From: Pseudorhodoplanes sp. | GTDB lineage: Bacteria > Pseudomonadota > Alphaproteobacteria > Rhizobiales > Xanthobacteraceae | Assembly (NCBI GenBank): GCA_032027085.1 | Contig: JAVSMS010000001.1 | Coordinates: forward strand, 4,627,730-4,691,729 | Length of the DNA stretch: 64,000 bases | Direction: 5' to 3' | Part shown: positions 19,264 through 28,533 of the stretch, piece by piece | Layout of the letters: each line of letters begins with the position of its first letter | How positions within the stretch are numbered: position 1 is the stretch's first letter | Program-made: the position numbers and the translations under genes | Notes under the pieces: generated by a model | The model's database searches: none | Told to the model about the DNA's origin: nothing | The model's input: only the letters and a program-made list of their open reading frames with translations

Positions 19264-20307
19264 GTGATCCGCCTGGGTATCGTTGGGTGCAATTTCGGAC
19301 GCACCGTGCTGTTGCCCGCTTTCCGCGCCGATGCGCGTTGCACGGTCGAGGCGATCGCGGGTGCTGATATGAAAAAAGCCCGCGAGATTGCCGCAGCGGA
19401 AGGGATCGGCCAGCCTTTCAGCGACTGGCGCGCCTTGGCAGATCATCCCGACCTCGACGCCCTGGCCATTGCAGTGCCGCCCCGACTGCAGCCGGAGATC
19501 GCAGTCCGCGCATTGAAGGCCGGCAAGGCCGTTTTTCTGGAGAAGCCGCTGGCGGCAAATCTTGAAGCGGCGCAGGCCGTGCGCGAGCAGGTTGCCGCCT
19601 CTGGCCGTCCGGTGATGATCGATTTTGAATTCTGCGAACTGCCGCATTGGCGCCGCGCGAAAGAAATCATCGACAGCGGCGCGCTCGGCGCATTGAGACA
19701 CGTTGCAGTCAGTTGGCATGTCGAGAATTACGCGACGCGCATGCGGCTGAGAAGCTGGAAGACCGATGGCGCAAATGGCGGCGGTGCGCTCGGCAATTTT
19801 GTCAGTCACTGCTTTTACTATCTGGAACATTTCTGCGGACCGATGAAGGATATGTCGGCGACGCTTTTTGGTTTACCGGACGAGGAGCCACCATCCGACA
19901 GCACGGTGTCGCTGGCGGGCACATTCAAGTCGGGCGCCGCCTATGTGCTGTCGATGAGCGCGGCCTCCTTTCTCGGCTCCGGACATCGCATAGCATTCTA
20001 TGGAGAGGACGGCACATTGGTGTTATCCAACAGCACGAGCGATTACATGCGCGGCTTCGAGTTGCTTCATGCGCGACGACCAGCGGCAGCGCTTGAGCGC
20101 ATTGACATTTCCTATCCAGAGGACGAACGATATCCGGATGGGCGCATTGCGCCCGTCTCGCGGCTGGCCAAGCGTTTCCTCGACGCCATCGAAACGGAAG
20201 CTCCGGCAGTTCCCGGCATCGCAGACGGCATGCGGGTTCAAGAGCTCATCGAGCTTGCACGGATTTCGCACCAAAACGGCTCTGAAAGACGTGTGATCGA
20301 GCCATGA
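19264..20307 (+). CDS. Gfo/Idh/MocA-family oxidoreductase
   Basis: The 347-residue protein has an N-terminal dinucleotide fold (IRLGIVGCNFGRTVLLPAF) and the hallmark EKPLAAN (FLEKPLAANLEAAQ) near residues 94-104, whose lysine takes part in catalysis. The C-terminal alpha/beta domain is typical. It probably oxidises or reduces a sugar or nucleotide sugar. The start is GTG 19264. The stop overlaps the following epimerase start (ATGA), making it the first gene of the sugar operon, although a promoter was not identified in the 188-bp divergent gap. Confidence 0.85.
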   Translation: MIRLGIVGCNFGRTVLLPAFRADARCTVEAIAGADMKKAREIAAAEGIGQPFSDWRALADHPDLDALAIAVPPRLQPEIAVRALKAGKAVFLEKPLAANLEAAQAVREQVAASGRPVMIDFEFCELPHWRRAKEIIDSGALGALRHVAVSWHVENYATRMRLRSWKTDGANGGGALGNFVSHCFYYLEHFCGPMKDMSATLFGLPDEEPPSDSTVSLAGTFKSGAAYVLSMSAASFLGSGHRIAFYGEDGTLVLSNSTSDYMRGFELLHARRPAAALERIDISYPEDERYPDGRIAPVSRLAKRFLDAIETEAPAVPGIADGMRVQELIELARISHQNGSERRVIEP

Positions 20308-21287
20308 CTGCGCGCAAAATTCTTGTCACCGGCGGTTCCGGCTTTATCGGCTCTGCGCTCGTCAAGCGGCTGGTGCATGACGGCCACACGGTGCGCGTGC
20401 TGGACGACAACTCACGCGGTGCGTCGCGGCGTCTGGCCGAGGTTGAGAAGGACATCGAATTTGTCGGCGGCGACATACGCGATGCCGGCGCAGTCGACGC
20501 GGCAACGCGAGGCGTCGATGAGGTGTATCACCTGGCCTATGTCAACGGCACGGAGTTTTTCTACAGCGCGCCCGAACTCGTGCTCGAGGTCGGCGTCAAG
20601 GGCATGATCAATGTGCTGGATGCCTGCCGCCAGCATGGGGTGCGCGAGCTGATCCTGGCTTCGAGTTCGGAGGTCTACCAGACGCCGCCGATGATCCCGA
20701 CCGACGAGACTGCGCCGCTGATTGTCCCGGACCCGCTCAACCCGCGCTACTCCTACGGCGGGGGCAAGATCATCAGCGAACTGATGGCGATCAATTATGG
20801 CCGCAAGTTCTTCGACCGCGTGCTGATCTTCCGCCCTCACAATGTCTATGGCCCCGACATGGGATGGGAACATGTGGTGCCGCAATTCGCCTTGCGGCTG
20901 AAGGCGGCGACGACGGCCAGTCCCGCAGGGCCCCTGCCCTTTTCCATTCAGGGCAGCGGCGAGGAAACCCGCAGCTTCTGCTTTGTCGACGACCTGGTTG
21001 AGGGCGTCATGGTGATGCGCGCCAAGGGGGACCATCTCGGCATCTATCATATCGGCACGACCGAGGAGATCGGCGTGGGAGACCTCGCCCGCCGCATGGC
21101 GCAGCATATCGGACGGGACATCGAGTTGCGGACCGGACCGCGCCTCGCCGGCAGCACGCCGCGCCGGTGCCCGGATATTTCGAAACTCGCAGGCCTGGGC
21201 TATAAGCCCCGCGTTCCGTTGGCGCAGGGGCTGACCCAGACCATCGACTGGTACTGGAAAAACGATGACTTGATGCCGCAGCGATAG
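20304..21287 (+). CDS. NAD-dependent epimerase/dehydratase (extended SDR)
   Basis: The 327-residue extended short-chain dehydrogenase has the NAD-binding loop GGSGFIGSALV (residues 10-20), the catalytic Ser cluster LASSSEVY (residues 118-125) and the YxxxK motif at Tyr151/Lys155 (SYGGGKIISE). FRPHNVYGPDMGWEHV is typical of nucleotide-sugar epimerases. It starts inside the stop codon of the Gfo/Idh gene. With the downstream C-methyltransferase it fits synthesis of a modified nucleotide sugar. Whether it epimerises, dehydrates or decarboxylates is not decidable from sequence alone. Confidence 0.85.
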   Translation: MTARKILVTGGSGFIGSALVKRLVHDGHTVRVLDDNSRGASRRLAEVEKDIEFVGGDIRDAGAVDAATRGVDEVYHLAYVNGTEFFYSAPELVLEVGVKGMINVLDACRQHGVRELILASSSEVYQTPPMIPTDETAPLIVPDPLNPRYSYGGGKIISELMAINYGRKFFDRVLIFRPHNVYGPDMGWEHVVPQFALRLKAATTASPAGPLPFSIQGSGEETRSFCFVDDLVEGVMVMRAKGDHLGIYHIGTTEEIGVGDLARRMAQHIGRDIELRTGPRLAGSTPRRCPDISKLAGLGYKPRVPLAQGLTQTIDWYWKNDDLMPQR

Positions 21288-21321
21288 TTGCGGCGTCACG
21301 CAGTTCGCACTTGGGGGAGTG

Positions 21322-22593
21322 ATGTTGCGTTCTTTCAAAGTGGCCCGCGGGGCTGGCACCGGCGCAAGCGCCCCGGTCGAATGCTGCCAGATCTGCGGCA
21401 ATGAGCGGCTCGAGACCATGCTGTCGCTCGGCTACATGCCGCCGGTCAACCAGATGGTGAAGATCGGCACGGTTCCGCAGCAGCAGCCATGGTTCCCGAC
21501 GACCGTCTTGTATTGCGGCGAGTGTGAACTGGTGCAGCTCGGGCTGGCGGTCGATCCCGTCATCATCTTCCCGCCTGAATATCCCTACACCAGCGGGATG
21601 ACGAAGATCCTGCGCGACAATTTTGCGGAGTTGCATGCTGAGTCCAAAGCGATGCTGGGGCTTGGGTCCGAGGATCTTGTCATCGACATCGGCTCGAATG
21701 ACGGCACTCTGCTTTCCAATTTCAAAGGCGGCGGGCATCGCGTGCTCGGCATCGAGCCGACCGATGTCGGACATATTGCCAATGAGCGCGGCATTCCGAC
21801 CGTCCAGCACTATTTCGGTTTGGATGTCGCCCGCAAGGTCAGGCGGGAGCACGGCGCCGCGCGGGTCGTGACGGCGGCCAATTGCTTCGCCCATATCGAG
21901 GACGTGCATGCCATTGTCGAAGGCATCGTCGAACTGCTCGGGCCGAACGGCGTGTTCATTTCGGAATCACATTACCTGATCCCGCTGCTCGACAAGCTGC
22001 AATACGACACCGTCTATCATGAGCATCTACGCTATTATTCGCTGCACAGCCTGAAGGCGCTGCTTCAGATGCACGATCTGGAGGTGTTCCATGCGCGGCC
22101 AATCCCGACCCATGGCGGCTCGATCCGCGTCTATGCGGCGCGGCGCGGCACCCATGCTGTTCGGCCGAGCGTGCAGGAGATGCTGAGCAAGGAGCCGACC
22201 GGCGACGCCATGCGCCGGCGCCTCACGCAGTTCCGCACCGACGTGATGCTCTCGAAGCTGCGCCTGCACGCCATGCTCCGCGACCTGAAAGAAAAAGGCG
22301 CCCGCATCGCCGGCATCAGCGCTCCCTCGCGCGCTTCGACCATGGTCAACTATGTCGGGCTGGACGAGGCGATCATTGACTATGTCTGCGAAATCGCGGG
22401 CTCACTGAAAATCGGCAAATACATGCCCGGCACGCTGATCCCGGTCGTCGACGAGGCGCGCCTGTTCGAGGACCAGCCGGACGCGGCCTTGATTTTCTCC
22501 TGGCATATCGCTGAGGAGCTGGCACCAAAGCTGCGAGCCAAGGGCTTTCGCGGCCAACTCATTACACCGTTGCCCGTGCCGCGCGCGTTGTAG
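21322..22593 (+). CDS. Zinc-binding-domain SAM-dependent C-methyltransferase (TylCIII/NovU-like)
   Basis: The 423-residue protein has three parts. An N-terminal zinc domain has four cysteines, Cys21-x-x-x-Cys25 (VECCQICG, with Cys22 alongside) and Cys65-x-x-Cys68 (YCGECEL). A Rossmann methyltransferase follows (LVIDIGSNDGTLLSNF, HIEDVHAIVEG), then a C-terminal Methyltransf_14 domain containing AGISAPSRASTMVNY. This architecture is that of 3-C-methyltransferases acting on NDP-hexoses. ATG 22 bases into the GGGGGAG-containing leader was chosen over the adjacent GTG. It points to a branched-chain sugar. Confidence 0.85.
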   Translation: MLRSFKVARGAGTGASAPVECCQICGNERLETMLSLGYMPPVNQMVKIGTVPQQQPWFPTTVLYCGECELVQLGLAVDPVIIFPPEYPYTSGMTKILRDNFAELHAESKAMLGLGSEDLVIDIGSNDGTLLSNFKGGGHRVLGIEPTDVGHIANERGIPTVQHYFGLDVARKVRREHGAARVVTAANCFAHIEDVHAIVEGIVELLGPNGVFISESHYLIPLLDKLQYDTVYHEHLRYYSLHSLKALLQMHDLEVFHARPIPTHGGSIRVYAARRGTHAVRPSVQEMLSKEPTGDAMRRRLTQFRTDVMLSKLRLHAMLRDLKEKGARIAGISAPSRASTMVNYVGLDEAIIDYVCEIAGSLKIGKYMPGTLIPVVDEARLFEDQPDAALIFSWHIAEELAPKLRAKGFRGQLITPLPVPRAL

Positions 22594-22640
22594 CCTCCTT
22601 TGAAGCCGGTATAATCCGGCATGAAATTAGGAAATCCGCT

Positions 22641-23882
22641 GTGAACATCTCTCGTCCCATAGCGAGCGGACAGCAGGCCCGGACCACCGGAAATGCCGAC
22701 CTGACAGTGGTGGGCGGTGCCGGCCATGTCGGCATTCCGCTGGTGCTGGCCTTTGCCGAGGCCGGCCTGACCGTCAACATCAACGACCTCAACCGCGACA
22801 CGCTGAATACCCTGGCCGGCGGCAAGCTTCCCTTCATTGAATACGGCGCCGAGCCGCTGCTGGAAAGGGCGCTGGCGAACAAGAGGTTGATCTTCAGCGA
22901 CAGGCCGTCGGACATTTCAAAGACTGGCCCCGTCATCGTCACCATCGGCACGCCGGTCGATGAATTCCTCAATCCGGTCGGCAAGGTCGTGCAGGACTGC
23001 ATCGACGATCTCTTGCCGCATCTCGTCGACGGCCAATTGCTGGTTCTGCGTTCAACGGTTTTTCCTGGAACCACCGACTGGCTCGATGCCCATCTCAAGC
23101 GCCAGGGCCGCAATCTTAAAGTTGCCTTCTGTCCCGAGCGTGTTGTGCAGGGCTACGGCATCAAGGAATTGCGGGAGATGCCGCAGATTGTCAGCGGCAC
23201 GACGCCGGAGGCGGAACAGGAAGCGGCGGCCCTGTTCCGGACGATTGCACCAGAACTCGTGGTCGTGAAGCCGATCGAGGCCGAATTCGCCAAGCTCTTC
23301 AACAACGCCTATCGCTACATCGAATTCGCCGCCACCAACCAGTTCTACATGATCGCAAAATCGGCGGGCGTCGATTACCAGCGTGTGCTGGAGGCGATGA
23401 AGCACAATTATCCACGCTCCAAGAGCATGCCGCGGCCGGGCTTTGCGGCGGGGCCGTGCCTGTTCAAGGACACGATGCAGCTCGCCGCTTTCGCGCGCAA
23501 CCAGTTCGGGCTCGGACACGCCGCGATGCTGGTGAATGAAGGTTTGGTGCTCGATGTCATTGACGACCTGAAACGGCGCTATGACCTGAGCCAGATGACG
23601 GTCGGTCTGCTCGGCATGGCGTTCAAGGCTGAGATTGATGATATCCGCGCCTCGCTCAGCTACAAATTCAAGAAGGCGCTGCTCAGCCATACGCGCGCCG
23701 TGCTGACCACCGATCCGTTGGTCACCACCGATCCGGACCTGCTTCCGCTGGATGAGGTCGTCGCGCGCAGCAACATCCTGATCCTCTGCACTCCGCACCA
23801 TGCCTACAAAAACGAACCCCTTGGCGGCAAACCCGTCGTCGATGTCTGGGGGCATCTGACCCAAGCCAACGTCATCAAATGA
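22641..23882 (+). CDS. UDP-glucose/GDP-mannose dehydrogenase family nucleotide-sugar dehydrogenase
   Basis: The 413-residue protein has the NAD loop VVGGAGHVGIPL (GxGxxG near residues 25-31), TIGTPVDE, the STVFPGTT signature, and the catalytic Cys273 and Lys276 in FAAGPCLFKDT. It oxidises the C6 alcohol of a UDP- or GDP-sugar to a uronic acid in two NAD+-dependent steps, as WecC/Ugd do. The start is GTG 22641, preceded by AGGAAA. Its stop overlaps the following glycosyltransferase. Note Gly25-Gly26-Ala27 rather than the usual GxGYVG, a minor variation. Confidence 0.88.
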   Translation: MNISRPIASGQQARTTGNADLTVVGGAGHVGIPLVLAFAEAGLTVNINDLNRDTLNTLAGGKLPFIEYGAEPLLERALANKRLIFSDRPSDISKTGPVIVTIGTPVDEFLNPVGKVVQDCIDDLLPHLVDGQLLVLRSTVFPGTTDWLDAHLKRQGRNLKVAFCPERVVQGYGIKELREMPQIVSGTTPEAEQEAAALFRTIAPELVVVKPIEAEFAKLFNNAYRYIEFAATNQFYMIAKSAGVDYQRVLEAMKHNYPRSKSMPRPGFAAGPCLFKDTMQLAAFARNQFGLGHAAMLVNEGLVLDVIDDLKRRYDLSQMTVGLLGMAFKAEIDDIRASLSYKFKKALLSHTRAVLTTDPLVTTDPDLLPLDEVVARSNILILCTPHHAYKNEPLGGKPVVDVWGHLTQANVIK

Positions 23883-24655
23883 CAGACAGCGCGCCCCGCC
23901 TCGATATCGTTATTCCGGTCTACAACGAGGGCGACAATATCCTGCGGACGCTTGCAGCGATCGAGAAACATGTCGAAACACCGGTACGCGTGCTGATCTG
24001 TTACGACATGGAGAGCGACAACACGCTCCCGGCAATCGAGAGCAATCGTCCGCTCTTTCCGAAAATCCCGGTCCGCTTCGTCCGCAATCGCGGCTATCGG
24101 GCGCATGGCGCAATCATGACGGGCTTCGCGGAAAGCCAAGCGCCCTTTATTCTCGTGATGCCCGCCGACGATGACTATAATGCCGGCATCCTCGATGCCA
24201 TGGTGCAAAAGGCCGAGACGGGCTGCGACATTGTTTGCGCCAGCCGCTTCATGCCGGGCGGCGGCATGGTCGGATGTCCGTGGCTCAAGGCGTTTCTGGT
24301 CCGCGCTGGCAACTTTACCCTGCATCACATTGCGCGCCTGCCGGTGCGCGACGCCAGCAACGGCTTCCGCCTGTTTTCGCGCCGGGCGCTCGACCGCATT
24401 CCAGTCGAGTCCGAATTCGGCTTCTGCTACAGCATCGAATTACTGGTGAAAGCACACCGGCTCGGCTGGCCGATCGGGGAAATCCCGGCGCGCTGGTTCG
24501 AGCGCCAGCATGGTACGAGCCGCTTCAAGGTTCTGTCCTGGCTGCCGGCCTATCTGCGCTGGTACGCCTACGCCTTCGCCACCACTTTCCTGCGCCGTCC
24601 GCCCGAAAGCGTGGAGTTGAAGGCCTCTCAGCAGCGGACCGCCGCCTATGGCTGA
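23879..24655 (+). CDS. Family 2 glycosyltransferase (dolichyl/polyprenyl-phosphate mannose synthase-like)
   Basis: The 258-residue GT-A fold enzyme begins LDIVIPVYNEGDNI and has a DDD metal/nucleotide site at residues 97-99 (MPADDDYN). It also has the RDASNGFRLFSRRAL acceptor loop typical of polyprenyl-phosphate hexosyltransferases. No C-terminal membrane helices are present. It should load a sugar onto a lipid phosphate carrier or add it to a glycan. ATGA overlap with the dehydrogenase and an 8-bp overlap with the Nudix gene place it in the same operon. A GT-C partner could be the divergent 718-residue membrane protein. Confidence 0.85.
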   Translation: MTDSAPRLDIVIPVYNEGDNILRTLAAIEKHVETPVRVLICYDMESDNTLPAIESNRPLFPKIPVRFVRNRGYRAHGAIMTGFAESQAPFILVMPADDDYNAGILDAMVQKAETGCDIVCASRFMPGGGMVGCPWLKAFLVRAGNFTLHHIARLPVRDASNGFRLFSRRALDRIPVESEFGFCYSIELLVKAHRLGWPIGEIPARWFERQHGTSRFKVLSWLPAYLRWYAYAFATTFLRRPPESVELKASQQRTAAYG

Positions 24656-25208
24656 CAGCTGGCCGAAAATAACCGGCCGCCGGATCAACGCGCTCTCGCC
24701 ATGGATGAGTGTGGTCGAACGCGATGTTGAATTCGTACCGGGCCAAAGCACGGACACCTATTACGCGGTCGCCCAATCCGACTATGTGTCCATCCTTGCG
24801 ATGACGCCCGCTCGCCAAATCCCGATCGTGCGGCAATTCCGACCTGCCCTGGAGCAATTCACCTGGGAATTGCCGGCCGGGATGGTCGATGAGGGTGAAG
24901 ATCCGGCCGCGTCATGCCGGCGCGAATTGCTGGAAGAAACCGGCTATCCGGGGCTGAATGTCCACGCCCTGGGGATCAGCGCTCCGTGTTCCGGCCGCCT
25001 GAGCAACCGTTTGCACTCGTTCTTCGTCGAAACCGGCGAGCGTTCCGCCAGCTTCCATCCGGAAGCCGGGCTCGAGGTGAAGCTGGTTTCGCCCGCGGAG
25101 CTGGCGCAATTGGTGACGTCCGGTGAATTTGTATCGCAGTTGCATATCGGTACACTCATGCAGGCGACCTTGCGCGGGTTGATCGACTTGCCCCGCGCGG
25201 CCGGATGA
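24648..25208 (+). CDS. Nudix hydrolase (ADP-ribose/NDP-sugar pyrophosphatase type)
   Basis: The 186-residue protein has a complete Nudix box at residues 78-100: Gly78, then Glu83 and the REL-x-EE-x-GY core, which bind Mg2+. The preceding VRQFRPALEQFTWELPAG is characteristic of ADP-sugar pyrophosphatases (NudF-like). It probably hydrolyses ADP-ribose or a nucleotide sugar. Overlap with the upstream glycosyltransferase gene suggests it trims or recycles an activated sugar in that pathway, rather than general housekeeping. This last point is inference from position. Confidence 0.88.
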   Translation: MADSWPKITGRRINALSPWMSVVERDVEFVPGQSTDTYYAVAQSDYVSILAMTPARQIPIVRQFRPALEQFTWELPAGMVDEGEDPAASCRRELLEETGYPGLNVHALGISAPCSGRLSNRLHSFFVETGERSASFHPEAGLEVKLVSPAELAQLVTSGEFVSQLHIGTLMQATLRGLIDLPRAAG

Positions 25209-25225
25209 CACGAACCTGAAAGTCC

Positions 25226-25888
25226 ATGATGGACGCACACGCCGCGAAGCAACTTCCCCGCCGCCGCCTTGCAGGCGAGCGCGATCCCGAGCGCACGCGC
25301 GCCGCAATTCTCGAGGCGGCGACCGAGGAATTCACCGCCAAGGGCCTGACAGGCGCGCGCGTCGATCACATCGCCCGCCGTTCCGGCGTCAACAAGCGGA
25401 TGATCTATTACTATTTCGGCGACAAGGAGGGTCTCTATCTCGCCGTCCTTGAGGCGACCTATTCAGCAATCCGCCACGCCGAGATCGGTCTGCATCTCGA
25501 TAACCGCGGTCCTGTCGACGGCATGCGCGAACTTGTGCGCTTCACCTGGAACTATTTCATCAAGCATCCCGAATTCCTCAGTCTGCTGGCAAACGAAAAC
25601 ATGCATCAGGCGCGCTTCCTGAAACAGTCCAGCAAGATCCAGGATCTGCATTCGCCATTGATCGGCATGATCTCCTCGCTCTTGGCGCGGGGTGCGAAGG
25701 AGGGGGTCTTCAAGGCCAAAGTCGATCCGGTGCAGCTCTATATCAGCATCGCTTCGCTCGGTTTTTTTTACATGTCGAACCGGCACACCTTGTCGACGAT
25801 TTTCGGACGCGACCTCAGCGAGCCTGCCGCGTTGGAAAAGCGCGGCGACCATATTGTGGAAGTTGTGCTGGGTTACTTGAAGCCTTGA
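25226..25888 (+). CDS. TetR-family transcriptional regulator
   Basis: The 220-residue protein has an N-terminal TetR helix-turn-helix (residues 22-70: RTRAAILEAATEEFTAKGL, VDHIARRSGVNKRMIYYYFGDKEGLY) and a helical C-terminal ligand domain of the TetR_C_33-like type (FIKHPEFLSLLANENMHQAR). It follows the Nudix gene by 17 bp, but its target is unknown. It could control the sugar operon or a distant fatty-acid or amine gene set. No palindrome was found directly upstream. Confidence 0.88.
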   Translation: MMDAHAAKQLPRRRLAGERDPERTRAAILEAATEEFTAKGLTGARVDHIARRSGVNKRMIYYYFGDKEGLYLAVLEATYSAIRHAEIGLHLDNRGPVDGMRELVRFTWNYFIKHPEFLSLLANENMHQARFLKQSSKIQDLHSPLIGMISSLLARGAKEGVFKAKVDPVQLYISIASLGFFYMSNRHTLSTIFGRDLSEPAALEKRGDHIVEVVLGYLKP

Positions 25889-26026
25889 GCGGCCCGCCGG
25901 CAGGCGGGGGGTCGAAGGCACACGTCGCGGCGGATGCGGGCGTTTCCGATCATCGGGTTGCAATGCCGGGATCGAGCCCTTCATTTAGGTTCCGGGTGGC
26001 CTCGCCACCGCCGCGCGCAATATCGG

Positions 26027-27079
26027 CTATGTCCGCGGCGTGATCGATGGCGTATCCCGCTCACGCGCCAGGCCCCGCACGGCCTCGAACAGCGCCCTCA
26101 CCTGGCGCTCGTCCACATTCCGGACGATAAAGACCATCCGACTTCCACGCTGCTGGTCCGGCCAAGCCGCCAGTTCCACCGGCGGATGCGCCAGATGCTG
26201 CACGAACTGCACCACGACCGGACCCTGGCAGCCCTTCACATCGAGAATTCCCTTTGCCCGCAGAAGGTCGAAACCGCGCAGGGCAACCAGCGTATCCATG
26301 GCGCGGGCGAAAACGGCCCAGTCGATGGGTGTATCCTCGGTCAGCACAAAACTCTTTATGTCGTCGCCGTGCACAACCTCGGCTGCATAGTCGCACATCC
26401 GGCCCTCGCCCAGTTCCTCAACAAAGCAGGCCGGATCCGCGCGGCCATGACGCACGAGGTCAATCCGTGCGTGCGGATTGAGGCGGCGGAGTTCTGACGT
26501 CAGGTTCTGCACCGCCGCAGCATCGGCCAGGTCAGTCTTGCTCAGCATGAGCCGGTCGGCCAGCATCACCTGCCGCCGTGCTTCTGGAAATTGCGAGAGT
26601 GTGGAGATTCCGGTAACGGCATCCACAACGGTCAGCAACGTCCCGATATGAAATTCGCCGCCCAGCGCGCGATCGGTCGCGAATGTGCGCAGGATCGGGC
26701 CCGGATCGGCGAGACCGCTGGTCTCAATCACCATACGGTGGAAATACGGCACCTGCCCGCGCTCGCGCTCACTGACTAGGCGGTGCAACGCGAGTTGCAG
26801 ATCGGAACGGACGTTGCAGCACAGACAGCCATTGCCGAGCAGAACGGTCTCGTCTGAGCTCGAGCGCAGCAACGCATCGTCGATGCCGGCGGCGCCGAAT
26901 TCATTGACCACAATCGCGGTGCCACGGCCTTCGGGCGTTTGCAGGAAATGCTTCACCAGTGTGGACTTGCCGGCGCCGAGAAAGCCGGTCACCACCGTCA
27001 CGGGAATCCGGGTGCCGCGCGTGTGTTTCAAACGGCGACCGAAAGGACCGGAGTGAGCGGATGAAAAGAGCTGTTGCAT
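26027..27079 (-). CDS. CobW/COG0523-family metallochaperone GTPase
   Basis: The 350-residue G3E GTPase has Walker A GFLGAGKST (residues 32-40), the metal-binding CxCC motif Cys85-Leu-Cys87-Cys88, the Walker B region VIETSGLADP, and SKTD at 180-183 as the guanine-recognition motif (usual NKxD changed to SKTD). The C-terminal CobW_C domain ends the protein. It uses GTP to insert a metal (Zn, Co, Fe or another) into a client. It is downstream of the LVIVD and ABC genes, separated by a palindromic repeat, so it may or may not be in that transcript. Confidence 0.85.
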   Translation of the reverse strand: MQQLFSSAHSGPFGRRLKHTRGTRIPVTVVTGFLGAGKSTLVKHFLQTPEGRGTAIVVNEFGAAGIDDALLRSSSDETVLLGNGCLCCNVRSDLQLALHRLVSERERGQVPYFHRMVIETSGLADPGPILRTFATDRALGGEFHIGTLLTVVDAVTGISTLSQFPEARRQVMLADRLMLSKTDLADAAAVQNLTSELRRLNPHARIDLVRHGRADPACFVEELGEGRMCDYAAEVVHGDDIKSFVLTEDTPIDWAVFARAMDTLVALRGFDLLRAKGILDVKGCQGPVVVQFVQHLAHPPVELAAWPDQQRGSRMVFIVRNVDERQVRALFEAVRGLARERDTPSITPRT

Positions 27080-27098
27080 GAGCGGGCAAACTTTGCTG

Positions 27099-27198
27099 CG
27101 TCATCCTGAGGTGACCGTGCGCAGCGCGGGCGCCGAGGACGATCGGCCCTCACCCTTCGAGGCTTGATTGCTGCGCAACCTCGCACCTCAGGGTGATG
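27099..27198. repeat. Second copy of the REP-like intergenic palindrome
   Basis: The left end CGTCATCCTGAGGTG and right end CACCTCAGGGTGATG are inverted copies, with CCCTTCGAGGCTTG inside. The end motifs match the element at 4777-4870. It sits between the LVIVD and CobW genes on their transcribed strand. Confidence 0.6.
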
Positions 27199-27205
27199 GA
27201 GAACC

Positions 27206-28456
27206 TCAGAAATCCATCTCCAGAATATACAGCCCGCCGACATGACGATCGACGGTGTAAACAATGCCGCGCTCGTCCACGAACACGTCGTTGAGCTGGA
27301 TTGCGCCGGTGGGCGCCAGCGGCGGCGCCGGCGGGATGAACACACCGGCTTCCTTCGGCTGATAGGGATTGGAGATGTCGTAGGCGCGCAGGCCCCCGTT
27401 GAAGAAGGTGCCGATCACGATCTGGTCGGATTGCCAGGAGGTCGGCAGCGGGACATTCTCATGAATATTATGCGCGCCGAAGCGGCCTCCGCGAGAAGCA
27501 TAGGCATCGCGCGGCGGCAGCGGACAGGTCGAGATCGGGATCGGCTTTGCTTCCTCGCGCGCATCCAGAATCCAGATCAGCTTGGGCCAGTCGTCGGCAT
27601 GGTCCACAACCGACTCGTCGGTCATGACCAGCAGATCGCGCTCGAACAGCGGCAGGATGGTGTGCGTGAAACCGTGGTAGGGCGGCGAGTTGTCCCAATG
27701 CGCAACGGGCTTCGGCCGCGACTTGTCGGAAATGTCCATGATGAACATTCCGGCGTCGATATAGCCGAGATAGCAGCGGTCTGGACGCTGCGGATAGACA
27801 TTGGTGTTATGGGCGCGATTGCCCATGTCGTAGAGCGGCTTCGGATGCCGCGCAGGCGGAGAAACACCATCGCCCTTGCGCGTGCCGGGCAGCCACCAGC
27901 GGCCGACTTCGACAGGCTTCGATGGATTACGCACATCGAATATCTGGTAGAATTGATCGTCCAGCGGATGCGTCGCCTCGAAATCGGCCGCGCCCGCAGC
28001 CATGTGCACATATTCGCCGTCGGCGAACCAGAGCTGATGCACCCCACGCGAATGCGGGCCGGAGCGGTCGACTAAGGCAATTGATTTTGGCTGCTCCGGC
28101 ACCGAGATGTCGAACAACTCGAACCCTGCAGGCTGCTGGCCGGCCTGCTGGCACTGATAGGCCACCGCCATGATATTGCCGACGACTTCGAGCGAGTTGG
28201 ACCGCATGTAGCTCTGCGGCAGATCGGTCTGCACGACGACTTTGGGATTGCGCGGGTCCGACACGTCGACCGCGGTGAAATTCTTCGGCGCGCTCTCATG
28301 CGCGAGCCAGAGAATGCGCCGGCCGTCCTTAGCGATCTGGATCGAGAGCCCCTCCCCCATGCCGCCAAAGCCCTGCAGCTCATGATGCGCCAGCAGCTTA
28401 AAATTCCAGGCCACCGATTCATGCGCCTTCGGCCGCAGCGGATTTATCTCGTTCAT
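27206..28456 (-). CDS. LVIVD-type beta-propeller protein
   Basis: The 416-residue protein lacks a signal peptide and contains repeated blades of the pattern DVSDPRNPKVV, DISVPEQPKSI, DVRNPSKPVEV, DISDKSRPKPV and DISNPYQPKEA, the LVIVD/choice-of-anchor repeat. It is rich in conserved His, Trp and Asp (HDNSPPYHGFTHT-like region; GRFGAHNIHENVPLP), which suggests metal or cofactor sites. Function of these proteins is unknown. It follows the ABC binding-protein gene by 77 bp on the same strand, so it may process the imported compound. Confidence 0.7.
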   Translation of the reverse strand: MNEINPLRPKAHESVAWNFKLLAHHELQGFGGMGEGLSIQIAKDGRRILWLAHESAPKNFTAVDVSDPRNPKVVVQTDLPQSYMRSNSLEVVGNIMAVAYQCQQAGQQPAGFELFDISVPEQPKSIALVDRSGPHSRGVHQLWFADGEYVHMAAGAADFEATHPLDDQFYQIFDVRNPSKPVEVGRWWLPGTRKGDGVSPPARHPKPLYDMGNRAHNTNVYPQRPDRCYLGYIDAGMFIMDISDKSRPKPVAHWDNSPPYHGFTHTILPLFERDLLVMTDESVVDHADDWPKLIWILDAREEAKPIPISTCPLPPRDAYASRGGRFGAHNIHENVPLPTSWQSDQIVIGTFFNGGLRAYDISNPYQPKEAGVFIPPAPPLAPTGAIQLNDVFVDERGIVYTVDRHVGGLYILEMDF

Positions 28457-28533
28457 TGTCGCTCACCCCATCCAAGGCGAAGGCCGGCGAATGCACACCG
28501 GCCTCGCTGCATCTGATTGTGCGCCCGGCACGA

